Of a stretch of DNA of 64,000 nucleotides, positions 1 through 7,808 are shown in pieces. The position numbers were made by a program, and so were the translations under genes. The stretch is taken from assembly GCA_023392125.1 (NCBI GenBank), contig JAEVZS010000023.1:1-64000 (forward strand), given 5' to 3'. The notes beneath the pieces are model-generated. The model was not told where the DNA came from, made no database searches, and worked only from the letters and a program-made list of their open reading frames with translations. This stretch comes from Bacteroidota bacterium. GTDB taxonomy: Bacteria > Bacteroidota > Bacteroidia > Cytophagales > Cytophagaceae. Positions within the stretch are counted from its first letter, which is position 1. Each line of letters begins with the position of its first letter.

Positions 1-59
1 GCTTCCCGAAGGATCTGCATCTTCTGTTCTACACTAAAATGTCTTCTTGTTTTTCCCAT
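1..59 (-). CDS. IS3-family transposase OrfA, N-terminal fragment
   Basis: Reading the minus strand from an ATG at 59 gives MGKTRRHFSVEQKMQILREA and then leaves the window. This is the typical start of the small helix-turn-helix protein (OrfA) of IS3-family transposases, which binds the element ends and is usually fused to OrfB by programmed frameshifting. Only about 19 residues are visible, so intactness cannot be judged. The match is to the general pattern (basic N-terminus, then F-S-x-E-Q-K and an L-R-E-A turn), not to a named element. Confidence 0.7.
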   Translation of the reverse strand, partial: MGKTRRHFSVEQKMQILRE

Positions 60-127
60 TGATTTACTAATTTAACTCTACTAAATTATTTCCCAAATTT
101 AGTCCAGTTCATTAGGGGGCTAGGACA
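1..127 (-). mobile_element. End of an IS3-like insertion sequence (partial)
   Basis: The window opens inside an insertion sequence lying on the minus strand. A short orfA start is readable (next entry). Upstream of it, reading down from 127, the DNA begins TGTCCTAGCCCCCT, which has the TG start and C-rich stretch seen at the terminal inverted repeats of many IS3-family elements, and lies about 70 bases before the orfA start, a usual distance. The other end and any target duplication are outside the window, so the exact boundary at 127 is inferred. Confidence 0.55.
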
Positions 128-215
128 CTTATTTCCGATACCTGCTTGAATTTATGAGAAAGCTTAGCTATTTTTCGCAGTTCCGGAGCAATCACCAATT
201 CAAGACAGAAGCATC

Positions 216-494
216 ATGATAAATCAAGACTTTTTTGAGCATTTTCTGATCAGAAATACATATCCTAAAGCATATACGGATTTTCTTGAATTTTATGAGC
301 AGAATAATATAGCAGGCGCAACAACGCTACCGATCGGACAGCTTTCGTTTCCGTTCCAGGCCGGCTGGTTTATCGCCTATTTTGAGCAGAACGCCGTAAC
401 AATAAATCTGATGGATCTGACCCTGGAAGGATTATTTGACATTCTGCCTGAATGCTTCCGCAACATGGAGCATGTGCTTTCTCATTATTCCTGA
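216..494 (+). CDS. Small protein of unknown function
   Basis: A 92-residue open frame from an ATG at 216. I do not recognise it. It has no signal peptide or membrane segment; it is acidic, rich in Phe and aromatic residues (three Phe in the first eight), and looks like a small soluble cytoplasmic protein with an alpha/beta pattern. It lies between the insertion sequence end and the mreB-like gene, on the same strand as the latter, with about 85 bases between them. Codon use resembles the neighbours. It could be a genuine conserved small protein or a remnant of a gene whose upstream part was disrupted near the insertion sequence. Confidence 0.55.
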   Translation: MINQDFFEHFLIRNTYPKAYTDFLEFYEQNNIAGATTLPIGQLSFPFQAGWFIAYFEQNAVTINLMDLTLEGLFDILPECFRNMEHVLSHYS

Positions 495-579
495 TATATT
501 TTTTGAACCATTTGTCAAATGTTTACTGTTACAGGCTAAGTTAAAGACTACTTCAACAGCTAAACAAGGACTTAATTTA

Positions 580-1608
580 ATGGGACTTTTCAACTTCGGC
601 AACAACGGTCTGGCCATTGATCTTGGCACTGCCAATACACTTATTATCCAAAACGACACAATCATTCTCAATGAACCTTCAATCATTGCCGTCAACAGTC
701 TCACCGGCGATCTGGTTGCATTCGGAAAAAAAGCACTGCTCATGCACGAAAAAACACATGAGTCAATCAAAACAATACGCCCGCTGAAAGATGGTGTTAT
801 TTCCAACTTTCACGCATGCGAGCAGATGCTCAGAGGTATGATCAAAACGGTCAATCAGGGTAAAAACTTCCTGATGAAAAGCATCGAGAAGATGGTCATT
901 TGTATACCATTCAGTTCGACAGAAGTAGAAAAAAGAGCCGTGCGTGACTCTGCCGAACATGCCGGCGCCAAAGAACTTTTTATGATTCACGAGCCTATTG
1001 CAGCTGCCCTGGGACTTGGTCTTAATGTCAAAGAAGCTGAGGGATCGATGGTGATTGATATTGGTGGAGGCACTACAGAAATAGCGGTTATCTCACTTGG
1101 CGGAGTAGTATGTAATCAGTCTTTGAAAATGGCCGGTGACGCACTCAATAACGAGCTGGTACACTTTATGCGCAGGGAACATAATCTTACGATTGGTGAA
1201 CGTACGGCAGAACGCATAAAAATCGAAGTAGGCGCAGCTTCTACAGACCTGGAAAACCCGCCTTCCGATATGGAAGTGATAGGAAGAGACATGCTCACAG
1301 GCCTGCCTAAATCAATCAGAATAAGCTATGGTGAGGTGGCAGAAGCGCTGGATAAATCTGTTTCTATGATCGAAGACGCAGTGGTAAAAACTCTGGAAAA
1401 CTGTCCGCCGGAACTAGCCAGTGATATTTACGAAAGGGGCATATGTCTGACTGGTGGCGGAAGTGGCCTCAGAGGCCTGGATAAGCGTATAGAGAAGAGG
1501 ACCAGACTGAAAGTTCTGACTACTGAAAGCAATCTGACTTCTGTTATTAACGGAGCCGGATTATCACTCAAAACATTACCCACGATGAAGCATATGCTGA
1601 TTCGATAA
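580..1608 (+). CDS. mreB: MreB-like rod-shape actin homologue (orphan paralogue)
   Basis: A 342-residue member of the MreB family of bacterial actins, which polymerise under the inner membrane and guide cell-wall synthesis. The phosphate-1 motif IDLGTANTLI is near residue 13, the block KTIRPLKDGVI follows, and the phosphate-2 motif VIDIGGGTTEIAV lies around residue 155; GGGSGLRGLD forms the adenosine-binding part near 300. The frame is open upstream to 436, but the ATG at 580 gives the classical MreB beginning (MGLFNF). It is not followed by mreC or mreD as in a standard mre operon; it ends at a terminator facing the secretion operon. Where many MreBs end with V-V-R-G-T-G, this one has VINGAG. 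I therefore infer a second, stand-alone paralogue; it could still be the main MreB. Confidence 0.85.
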   Translation: MGLFNFGNNGLAIDLGTANTLIIQNDTIILNEPSIIAVNSLTGDLVAFGKKALLMHEKTHESIKTIRPLKDGVISNFHACEQMLRGMIKTVNQGKNFLMKSIEKMVICIPFSSTEVEKRAVRDSAEHAGAKELFMIHEPIAAALGLGLNVKEAEGSMVIDIGGGTTEIAVISLGGVVCNQSLKMAGDALNNELVHFMRREHNLTIGERTAERIKIEVGAASTDLENPPSDMEVIGRDMLTGLPKSIRISYGEVAEALDKSVSMIEDAVVKTLENCPPELASDIYERGICLTGGGSGLRGLDKRIEKRTRLKVLTTESNLTSVINGAGLSLKTLPTMKHMLIR

Positions 1609-1611
1609 CTC

Positions 1612-1638
1612 AAAAGCCCGGAACAGATCCGGGCTTTT
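1612..1638. terminator. Bidirectional rho-independent terminator
   Basis: A perfect 10-base stem (AAAAGCCCGG at 1612-1621 with CCGGGCTTTT at 1629-1638) with a 7-base loop lies between the convergent mreB-like gene and gspF. It can end transcription from both sides. Confidence 0.85.
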
Positions 1639-1676
1639 CGTTTCATTTTTCACCTGTTGGTTGCTCTCTTTCTTTT

Positions 1677-2807
1677 TTAAAAGATGGTACTCATCTTAAA
1701 CATCGGCAGATACATCGCAATCAGAATAACTCCAACAATCAGCCCCAGGAAAATCATCATAATCGGTTCTATAACCGTAGCCAGAACCTTGGACTGATGA
1801 TCCACTTCCTCCGAATACTGAAGGTTTATTTTTTCAAAAAACTCATCCAGACGGTTAACCTCTTCCCCCACTTTTATAAATGATACCAGACGACGCGGAT
1901 ATATCGGAAAAGCGGATAAAGCTTTGTGCAATGACTCTCCCCTCAATATTTGCTGCTCAATGGATTCAATAGAGTTTTCAATAGGATAGTAGCCGATCAT
2001 CCGTCTGACTAAGCCCAAAGCTCTGAGAAGAGGAATTTTGGAGCTTATGAGCAGCTGCATGGTATGACAGAAACGCGCCAGATAGATCTTCCGGATCAGC
2101 TCACCAAGAACTGGTATGCGTAAAAGCAGCTCACTGGTAAATTTTCTAAATCCCTCATTCTTCCGGATAGAATATATCCAGATACCGAGTACCATACCAA
2201 CCAGTACAAAAGGCCAGAAAAGCTTTCCTGCCAGATTGGACGCATCAATAACAAGCTCCGTGATAAAAGGCAATTGTCCCCCAAATCTCAAAAACACGTC
2301 ACTGAACATGGGCACAATCACATTGAGCATAAATGCCAGTACTGCAACAGAGGTACAAAGCACAATCAGCGGATACGTAAGCGCGCTCACAGCCTGACGC
2401 TTTTGTTTTATTTTATTCTTGAAAAAAGCCGACAGCTCTTCCATTATAATCGCTACTCTGCCAGTCTCCTCCCCGATCTGTATACTAAAAACCTCATAAT
2501 CCGAAAAAAGACCGGTATTTTTAAGAGTTTCCGACAAAGATCTCCCTTTGACGACTTCTTCTTTAATAGAAATAATAAGCTCTTTATCCTTCTGTTTCAC
2601 CTGATCTTCGGCAATCAGCTCAAGCGCATTCTTTATATCAATACCGGCAGACAGCAAAATTGAAAGTTCCATATAAAAAGACTCCTTCTTTTTGTCGGGA
2701 TATGCCGGACCAAAAAGCTTGATATCCGCATTAAGAATATCGGACAAAGATTTTCCGGATGCTGTACTTTTTCCGGACGCTTTATTTGAAATATCGATTC
2801 CTGCCAT
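1677..2807 (-). CDS. gspF: Type II secretion inner membrane platform protein GspF
   Basis: A 376-residue member of the GspF/PilC/TadC family, the polytopic inner membrane platform that couples the GspE ATPase to pseudopilus assembly. Two T2SSF repeats are visible: one near residues 40-160 (FYMELSILLSAGIDIKNALE, then GEETGRVAIIMEEL) and one near 240-365 (ARFCHTMQLLISSKIPLLRA). Membrane segments lie around 142-170, 195-215 and 345-370. The length is that of a usual GspF of about 400 residues. It is the last gene of the minus-strand operon, 8 bases after the preceding pseudopilin gene, and is followed by the shared terminator. Confidence 0.9.
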   Translation of the reverse strand: MAGIDISNKASGKSTASGKSLSDILNADIKLFGPAYPDKKKESFYMELSILLSAGIDIKNALELIAEDQVKQKDKELIISIKEEVVKGRSLSETLKNTGLFSDYEVFSIQIGEETGRVAIIMEELSAFFKNKIKQKRQAVSALTYPLIVLCTSVAVLAFMLNVIVPMFSDVFLRFGGQLPFITELVIDASNLAGKLFWPFVLVGMVLGIWIYSIRKNEGFRKFTSELLLRIPVLGELIRKIYLARFCHTMQLLISSKIPLLRALGLVRRMIGYYPIENSIESIEQQILRGESLHKALSAFPIYPRRLVSFIKVGEEVNRLDEFFEKINLQYSEEVDHQSKVLATVIEPIMMIFLGLIVGVILIAMYLPMFKMSTIF

Positions 2808-2815
2808 GAGCTTGT

Positions 2816-3328
2816 TTACGGATCAATTTTATCCTTATAATTGATATATATATTGGCGCCATAGGGCTTTTGATAAACCGCATTGATCATTTCCTTCTCC
2901 TTCATCATATCAATCCCGATCCGATCCACCACTACCTCTGGTCTGTTCAGGCAGTCTGTACTACCGAAAGTCAGCGACTGCAACCGGGAATGAATGTAAA
3001 ATGTATCAGCCTCGACACCCGCTCTGTATCGCAGCACCATATCTTCCTGCCACTCGTACCGGATACGCTTTTCATCAAAGTTCTGCAAGGTAATACCGGA
3101 TATTGCAGAAAATACGACCTCCGCTTTGTCCAGATCCCGCTTAAATATCCGGTCAAAAAGAACAAACTGATAATTTGCATCATTGGTCCTCAGATAACGA
3201 TGATACAGACGGTTAAAAATATCCATACTGTTGTAGGCAATACTGACAACTACCGCACTGATCAGCATTGCTACTGTCAGCTCCATCACTGTCAGGGCTT
3301 TTAAACGTATATGCATCAATCTATTCAT
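2816..3328 (-). CDS. Pseudopilin (GspJ/GspH-like)
   Basis: A 170-residue protein with a type IV pilin N-terminus: a short basic leader, then KA/LTVMELTVAMLISAVVV. Cleavage after Ala would put Glu at +5 of the mature protein, as in pilins, but the residue at -1 is Ala, not the usual Gly. The rest is a soluble beta-rich domain ending in NIYINYKDKIDP. It overlaps the upstream pseudopilin gene by 8 bases and precedes gspF by 8, so the three are surely co-transcribed. Position and size suggest a minor pseudopilin in the GspH/GspJ role; the exact equivalent cannot be told by eye. Confidence 0.75.
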   Translation of the reverse strand: MNRLMHIRLKALTVMELTVAMLISAVVVSIAYNSMDIFNRLYHRYLRTNDANYQFVLFDRIFKRDLDKAEVVFSAISGITLQNFDEKRIRYEWQEDMVLRYRAGVEADTFYIHSRLQSLTFGSTDCLNRPEVVVDRIGIDMMKEKEMINAVYQKPYGANIYINYKDKIDP

Positions 3329-3680
3329 CCTGAGAAAAAAGCGAATATGTTATACCCAGAACCCGCTCGTCCGGTCCCACAGCAGTAATCTCGACTTTCA
3401 GGAGACGCCCATCTCCGGCGTAGGCAGATACAGTACGTATCAGCCTTATCTGGCCGATCTCTTCTTCCCCGTCAATATACAGCTTATTTTGCCGCACGTC
3501 CTCCATAGCATTCCTTACCAGAAAGCCTGCCCTGATTCTGTCAAACGACAGACTGCTGGATGATACCCGGATAAAAACAACCATGGCAGTTCCCATAACA
3601 ACACTGAGAATAGTCAAAGCCACCATGGTTTCCACCAGCGTGGAAGCCTTCGCTGATATCCGATGTTTTACTCCAGCCAT
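3321..3680 (-). CDS. Pseudopilin (GspI-like)
   Basis: A 119-residue pseudopilin. The leader ends KA and the mature part would begin STLVETMVALTILSVVMGTA, with Glu at +5 and a continuous hydrophobic helix. Size and the motif V-E-T-M-V-A-L resemble GspI, a small minor pseudopilin of the pseudopilus tip. As with its neighbours, Ala rather than Gly precedes the inferred cleavage site. The gene overlaps the one before it by 13 bases and the one after it by 8 bases. Confidence 0.75.
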   Translation of the reverse strand: MAGVKHRISAKASTLVETMVALTILSVVMGTAMVVFIRVSSSSLSFDRIRAGFLVRNAMEDVRQNKLYIDGEEEIGQIRLIRTVSAYAGDGRLLKVEITAVGPDERVLGITYSLFSQDE

Positions 3681-4909
3681 TTTATGATCCTTAATCCTCC
3701 CCCGGAAGAGTCTGCGCCCATGGCAGAACCGGCAAAATAGGGTGATAAAAGAGAATAATCGATTCTAGCATCCATAAAGTGATTAACATAGGTACTGTTC
3801 GGATTCTTAAAAATTATCTTTTGCGTAGTCAGGTTTCCTGCTATTGTTCCCTCAATATCCGCGTATCCATCCGAATATACCTGACCATGCACTCTGGATC
3901 CGGGCTTGAGTTTTATAGTACATTCATATTGCGTCTCTTTCTGCCGCACTGCCATTACCAGCCCCGAACATTCGGAATCCTGCTCCAGCAAAACGGCAGA
4001 ATTACCAAGCGGACTCTCTCTTTGCCTCAATACTATTGCCGAAGGATACTGCAAATGCGCTCCTTTACCCAGACGTATCGAGTCAGACGCGAATACCTGA
4101 ATGCTACCTTCAAACTGATCAGCGATTGCAATATAGGGAGCCACAACAATAATATCCTTTAAACGGGCTGAAGCAGAAATATGAATTTCTGCTTCAGAAT
4201 ATACGATAACATGTCCACTGATATCAGAAGACAAGCGTATCGGAAAAGCAGACTGGATGAAAATTGCAGAATCATTATATGAATTTATCAGAGGCTGATC
4301 GAGATCAAGATCAGAAAAATCCATGATTTTGTAGGCAGGCTGCTGCGAAAATAACTCGCCCAGCTGCTCCTTTCCGTGAAGTTCGGGAAGATAGGGAGTA
4401 CTTTGCAGAATCTGTCCGTCCACCAGTTTATCCCCCAAAAAAGATTTGCCGGCAATATAAGCCCTCTGGACCCCGGCTTTGGGCAGGTAGCATTCCCCTT
4501 TCAGATGCGTGCTTCCACATACGGAAATTGGCCGGTTAAGATCGGCAATGTAAAGAGCAGAAGCAAACTTGTCCTTCAGAGGATAGCCAGCCAGAAATGA
4601 TTTACGCAGTCTTTTTCTTCCGGAAAATGATTGTACAGAAAATTTCTTGTATAATCCCCACCGCGAAGCAGAAGAAACAATCGAGTCAGTCCCCTGACCG
4701 TACAGATCAATAAATTCATTCTCACCACCCCTGTTAGTCATTAAAACCAGGTTGGCCGCCGAATACAAGTTAGCCGCCAGTCGCTCTTCCAGATTTCTGT
4801 CTATAAGAGCAAGACGGTAGTAGTAAGCCGAAGCAATAAGCGCACTGCAGAATACAGACAGTATCAGCGAAATAACAATAACAATATACAATGTTGACGC
4901 ACGCAGCAT
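3668..4909 (-). CDS. Large pseudopilin-like protein in the GspK position, with beta-helix-like body
   Basis: About 413 residues. The frame is open to a TTG at 4921, but the ATG at 4909 gives a four-residue leader MLRA followed by STLYIVIVISLILSVFCSAL, a pilin-like hydrophobic helix without Glu at +5. Lack of Glu5 and large size are features of GspK, the tip pseudopilin, so I place it there by position. The body differs from the helical GspK domain: residues about 225-380 are a run of short beta strands (HVIVYSEAEIHISASA, IIVVAPYIAIADQ, GSIQVFASDSIRLG, GYADIEGTIAGNL) that look like turns of a right-handed beta-helix. It ends with a Gly-rich stretch and IIKWLE. It overlaps the next pseudopilin gene by 13 bases. 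Confidence 0.6.
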   Translation of the reverse strand: MLRASTLYIVIVISLILSVFCSALIASAYYYRLALIDRNLEERLAANLYSAANLVLMTNRGGENEFIDLYGQGTDSIVSSASRWGLYKKFSVQSFSGRKRLRKSFLAGYPLKDKFASALYIADLNRPISVCGSTHLKGECYLPKAGVQRAYIAGKSFLGDKLVDGQILQSTPYLPELHGKEQLGELFSQQPAYKIMDFSDLDLDQPLINSYNDSAIFIQSAFPIRLSSDISGHVIVYSEAEIHISASARLKDIIVVAPYIAIADQFEGSIQVFASDSIRLGKGAHLQYPSAIVLRQRESPLGNSAVLLEQDSECSGLVMAVRQKETQYECTIKLKPGSRVHGQVYSDGYADIEGTIAGNLTTQKIIFKNPNSTYVNHFMDARIDYSLLSPYFAGSAMGADSSGGGLRIIKWLE

Positions 4910-4950
4910 AGCTCTTGACAATCTGTATTACCGATCAGCAGGCAGATGTT

Positions 4951-5799
4951 TCAGTCTCCCTGCGGAATCGTTTTCTGATCTGATTTAGGTTGGTCACGAT
5001 CAGTTGCCTTTTTCTTTTTTCCCTCAGGCTTCTTTTCGGATGTATCAGGTTTCTGCGGTTTCTCTTTCGATACTTTCTGAGATTTTTCTCCGGCCGGGAC
5101 TTCTGTCTTTTCTTTTAGTTTTTCATCCGGTTTAACTTCCGTTTCGACAGTCGCTTTTTTCTTATTTCCTGTCTTCTTATTTTTTGTTTTATCTCCGGCT
5201 GTCTTATCTTTTTCGTTGCCATCAGCATCCGGCGACTTCTTTTTTCCCGGCTTAGCTGATTTTTCTTCCTTCCTCAAACCATTGACATAAATCAGCCTTT
5301 CCCTGCTGCCATCTGACAAAAAAGTATCTATTTTACCATGCATCAGGTCGTCTTTGTGCTTTCCCTGCTTCACAAGCTTTCCTGTCTCATCGTAATATTT
5401 AAACCAGCCTTTCTTCTCCCCCTTTTTCCACCTCATAACAGATTCCAGCTCACCTGAATGGTACCAGGTTTTCCATACACCTTTTTTCAGACCATATCGG
5501 AACATGCCTTTTTGCCTCAGATTTTTATCCGGAAAAAACTCAGTGTATGAGCCATGCAGCAGCTTGCCATCATACCCGCCCCGCGTGCGTTTGATATCAT
5601 TGGCATTGTACCAGAAATAATATTTCCCTGATTTGGGCTTAAACTTACGCTCCGATGCCAGGATATCAGCATATACAATATACTCCTGAAAATTCATCAC
5701 CACCCGATGGCTAACCGGTATTTCGATCTCTTTCTGAGCATATCCTGCCAAAGCGCACAAAACACCATATTGTATTAGAAGCATCCTGAAAATTGCCAT
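4951..5799 (-). CDS. Exported MORN-variant (YwqK-like) repeat protein with Lys-rich tail
   Basis: A 282-residue protein with a signal peptide (about residues 1-21, ending GYAQ). Residues about 70-170 carry several repeats of the MORN-variant type (HGSYTEFFPDKNLRQKGMF, KKGVWKTWYHSGELESV, KKGWFKYYDETGKLVKQG, MHGKIDTFLSDGSRERL). These short beta-hairpin repeats also occur in proteins labelled YwqK antitoxin, but there is no toxin here. Residues about 180-282 are almost entirely Lys, Glu, Pro and Thr and likely disordered. The gene sits 29 bases or less from gspK-like and 4 from gspC-like genes, inside the secretion operon, so a structural role in or near that machine is likely; its precise job is unknown. 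Confidence 0.65.
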   Translation of the reverse strand: MAIFRMLLIQYGVLCALAGYAQKEIEIPVSHRVVMNFQEYIVYADILASERKFKPKSGKYYFWYNANDIKRTRGGYDGKLLHGSYTEFFPDKNLRQKGMFRYGLKKGVWKTWYHSGELESVMRWKKGEKKGWFKYYDETGKLVKQGKHKDDLMHGKIDTFLSDGSRERLIYVNGLRKEEKSAKPGKKKSPDADGNEKDKTAGDKTKNKKTGNKKKATVETEVKPDEKLKEKTEVPAGEKSQKVSKEKPQKPDTSEKKPEGKKKKATDRDQPKSDQKTIPQGD

Positions 5800-5803
5800 G
5801 CTA

Positions 5804-6319
5804 TTATTTTTTTATAAAAAATTTATCTTCCCTGTATTGTATCTGTATTGAATCAATCATGTTTTTCAGCAGAGTTACGTCCTTTTCTGTCTGACCTTCC
5901 AGCATAAAATAATCTCTGCCATAGATGGAAACCAATGAAACTTCCTTGCCTGTTTTCTGATTCTTAATCAGACCGATATAATTAACAAAGCTCACATCTG
6001 CCTTAAGTACCGGAATCAAAGCTGGCTCCGGCTTCTTTTCGGGCGGGCGTTTCACCGAAACCGAAGCTCTGACCGGTACAATTCCTCCCGTACCACTTGC
6101 AGCCACTGAGGGTAATTTACCCAGAAACGGATCCCTGTAATTCAACCGGAGATTAAAGCTATCATTTTCTACCACCAGGTCATGTACATGCACTGATGCT
6201 TTTTTCTTATAAACCGGTTCCTCCCCTCCCATAAAACCGGATATAATCTGATAAAGAGCAAAGCCCCACACCAGCCCCACGGCTGCCAGAAGAATTATTG
6301 TGGCCCGTTTATCTTTCAT
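5804..6319 (-). CDS. GspC/PilP-like inner membrane linker
   Basis: A 171-residue protein with one N-terminal membrane segment (about residues 8-29), then a periplasmic region. The motif NYRDPFLGKL near residues 60-69 is the R-D-P-F seen at the start of the homology region of GspC and in PilP, which links the inner membrane assembly to the secretin. A beta-rich domain follows (about 105-171), ending in DSIQIQYREDKFFIKK. There is no PDZ domain, so it is shorter than proteobacterial GspC. The gene directly abuts the lipoprotein gene before it and is 4 bases from the MORN protein gene. Assignment rests on the motif, topology and context. Confidence 0.65.
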   Translation of the reverse strand: MKDKRATIILLAAVGLVWGFALYQIISGFMGGEEPVYKKKASVHVHDLVVENDSFNLRLNYRDPFLGKLPSVAASGTGGIVPVRASVSVKRPPEKKPEPALIPVLKADVSFVNYIGLIKNQKTGKEVSLVSIYGRDYFMLEGQTEKDVTLLKNMIDSIQIQYREDKFFIKK

Positions 6320-7261
6320 TTACTTCAGTTCAACATTTTGAAATTCAGCTATTGGAGATAAAGTACCTGCTTTATCCTTTCCCTGCACAGCCCATGAAAA
6401 CTTTCTCAAACCGGACGGCACAACAAATGAAAACTTCTGTACACCATTGAGTGATTCCTCCTGAATAGTTCTCTGTGTGCTATCTCTCACTATAAGCAGA
6501 TAATCATCAATTCCCTTCACAGCTCTCCAGCCTAGCTCAACCGGAGAGGTAGTAGCAGCAGGTACAATAAGTACGGGAGCAGCCGTGCTGATCACAAACT
6601 GCCCTACGTTGGAAAACTTCGATTTACTCTGATCCTGGCTGATGCCGGCTATTCTCCATTGAAAGCTTCCGGACACTACAGGAATATTGCGAAGTATAAC
6701 CTGTTCATTACCGGAAGCAGCATCGATAGTATCTCTGTAACGGCTACTGGAAAAATTGCCGGTTATGGTGTCCGCCTCCAGCAAATACCTGTTAGCTCCA
6801 TGCAAATTGTCCCATGCAAAAGAAACCGTCTTACTGTAAAAAGTCTGCCCGTCCAGCGGCGATTTAATATTAACTACCTGCTGGTCGATCGGTGCATCAT
6901 TGATCGTCAGATTCCGGACGGTATATTTGGTTTCATAACCATTATTAAATGCTTTAACCCTCCACTGAAAGGAGCCCGGAGAAAGAGAAAACTGAAACTT
7001 TTCAGTCCGTACATTCGAATCAGCCAGTATTTGTACGGGTTGATCAAAAGTACCCTCTACCAGCTGGAAATGATAGGAAGTAGCGCCCTCTACCTTTTTC
7101 CACCAGAAGTTCTGTAAAAAATCTTCATAGGATAACTGGTCGGAAGGTGCAATCAGCTGGATGGTATCTCCTTCAATATCTTCTTCAAAAACATCATTGC
7201 ATGAAACAAAAAGTATCATAGCTGCAATACCGATAAAAGAAAGCCAGTAGTTAATTCTCAT
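6320..7261 (-). CDS. Lipoprotein with three fibronectin-III-like repeats, in the secretion operon
   Basis: A 313-residue lipoprotein: signal peptide with lipobox LFVSC (Cys21), followed by an acidic stretch NDVFEEDIEGD. Three similar beta-sandwich repeats follow, each with a W...V.GA..Y pattern: NFWWKKVEGATSYHFQLVEG (about 50), FAWDNLHGANRYLLEADT (about 150) and LGWRAVKGIDDYLLIVRD (about 245). Each ends in an F-x-W-x-V/I strand. This is the fibronectin type III style seen in many Bacteroidota surface lipoproteins. It overlaps the gspM-like gene by 11 bases and abuts gspC-like. Its place in the operon suggests an outer membrane partner of the secretin, perhaps doing a pilotin's job; that is inference. 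Confidence 0.65.
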   Translation of the reverse strand: MRINYWLSFIGIAAMILFVSCNDVFEEDIEGDTIQLIAPSDQLSYEDFLQNFWWKKVEGATSYHFQLVEGTFDQPVQILADSNVRTEKFQFSLSPGSFQWRVKAFNNGYETKYTVRNLTINDAPIDQQVVNIKSPLDGQTFYSKTVSFAWDNLHGANRYLLEADTITGNFSSSRYRDTIDAASGNEQVILRNIPVVSGSFQWRIAGISQDQSKSKFSNVGQFVISTAAPVLIVPAATTSPVELGWRAVKGIDDYLLIVRDSTQRTIQEESLNGVQKFSFVVPSGLRKFSWAVQGKDKAGTLSPIAEFQNVELK

Positions 7262-7790
7262 TTTTCAGGGATATAGTTTGAAGATAAATAGTCATCTGGA
7301 GCACATCTTTCTTACGCTTGAAGTCGTAGTTCTTCTCGAAACAAACAGAAGATGGTCTGCCCACTCCCACTTTCTGCTCCAGCTCATATAACAGTTTCAG
7401 TAAATTTTTAAAATCTCCTTCTGCCACGATTGTATTGGTCATCAAGCCGATATTGCGGTGCTCTTCTACTCCTATGACCGGAAATTCCTTTAAGATCAGG
7501 TTATTTTTCTTGCAAAAGCTTGAAACAACCAGCAACAGATATTCCCTGTTTTTCAAAGAATCCAACGAATATGCGTTAAACCGCGCCTTAATATGGTGCA
7601 GCCGATTATTTAACAGACCTATCTGTTCCGGAGCACCTTCCCCTTTCTCTATCTTGCTCCTGATGGTACGATTCTCTTCGTACATCTCCCAGGTTCGTGA
7701 AAACACTCCAAAAACAAGAACAAGCAAAAGCAAGGGAATTCCAAGAACAATCCACTGATTCCATTTTTTATATTTCAAAACCTCGCTCAT
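7251..7790 (-). CDS. GspM/PilO-like inner membrane protein
   Basis: A 179-residue bitopic protein. A cytoplasmic N-terminus of about 12 residues is followed by a membrane segment (about 13-32), a coiled-coil-like stretch (residues 33-80, many Glu, Lys and Leu) and a ferredoxin-like periplasmic domain. This is the architecture of GspM and PilO, which pair with GspL or PilN. It lies directly after the gspL-like gene (18 bases), the same order as in known operons, and overlaps the following lipoprotein gene by 11 bases. Confidence 0.65.
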   Translation of the reverse strand: MSEVLKYKKWNQWIVLGIPLLLLVLVFGVFSRTWEMYEENRTIRSKIEKGEGAPEQIGLLNNRLHHIKARFNAYSLDSLKNREYLLLVVSSFCKKNNLILKEFPVIGVEEHRNIGLMTNTIVAEGDFKNLLKLLYELEQKVGVGRPSSVCFEKNYDFKRKKDVLQMTIYLQTISLKNEN

Positions 7791-7808
7791 TCAATAATAT
7801 GGCTTATC

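Noticed and set aside
112..198. Short minus-strand frame next to the IS end that reads like a protein C-terminus
   Set aside because: Only 28 codons, with a stop just upstream in the same frame and no ATG; too short to support as a gene or remnant.
4951..5799. YwqK-type toxin-antitoxin system
   Set aside because: The MORN-variant repeats match the label, but the protein is exported, sits in a secretion operon and has no toxin gene beside it.
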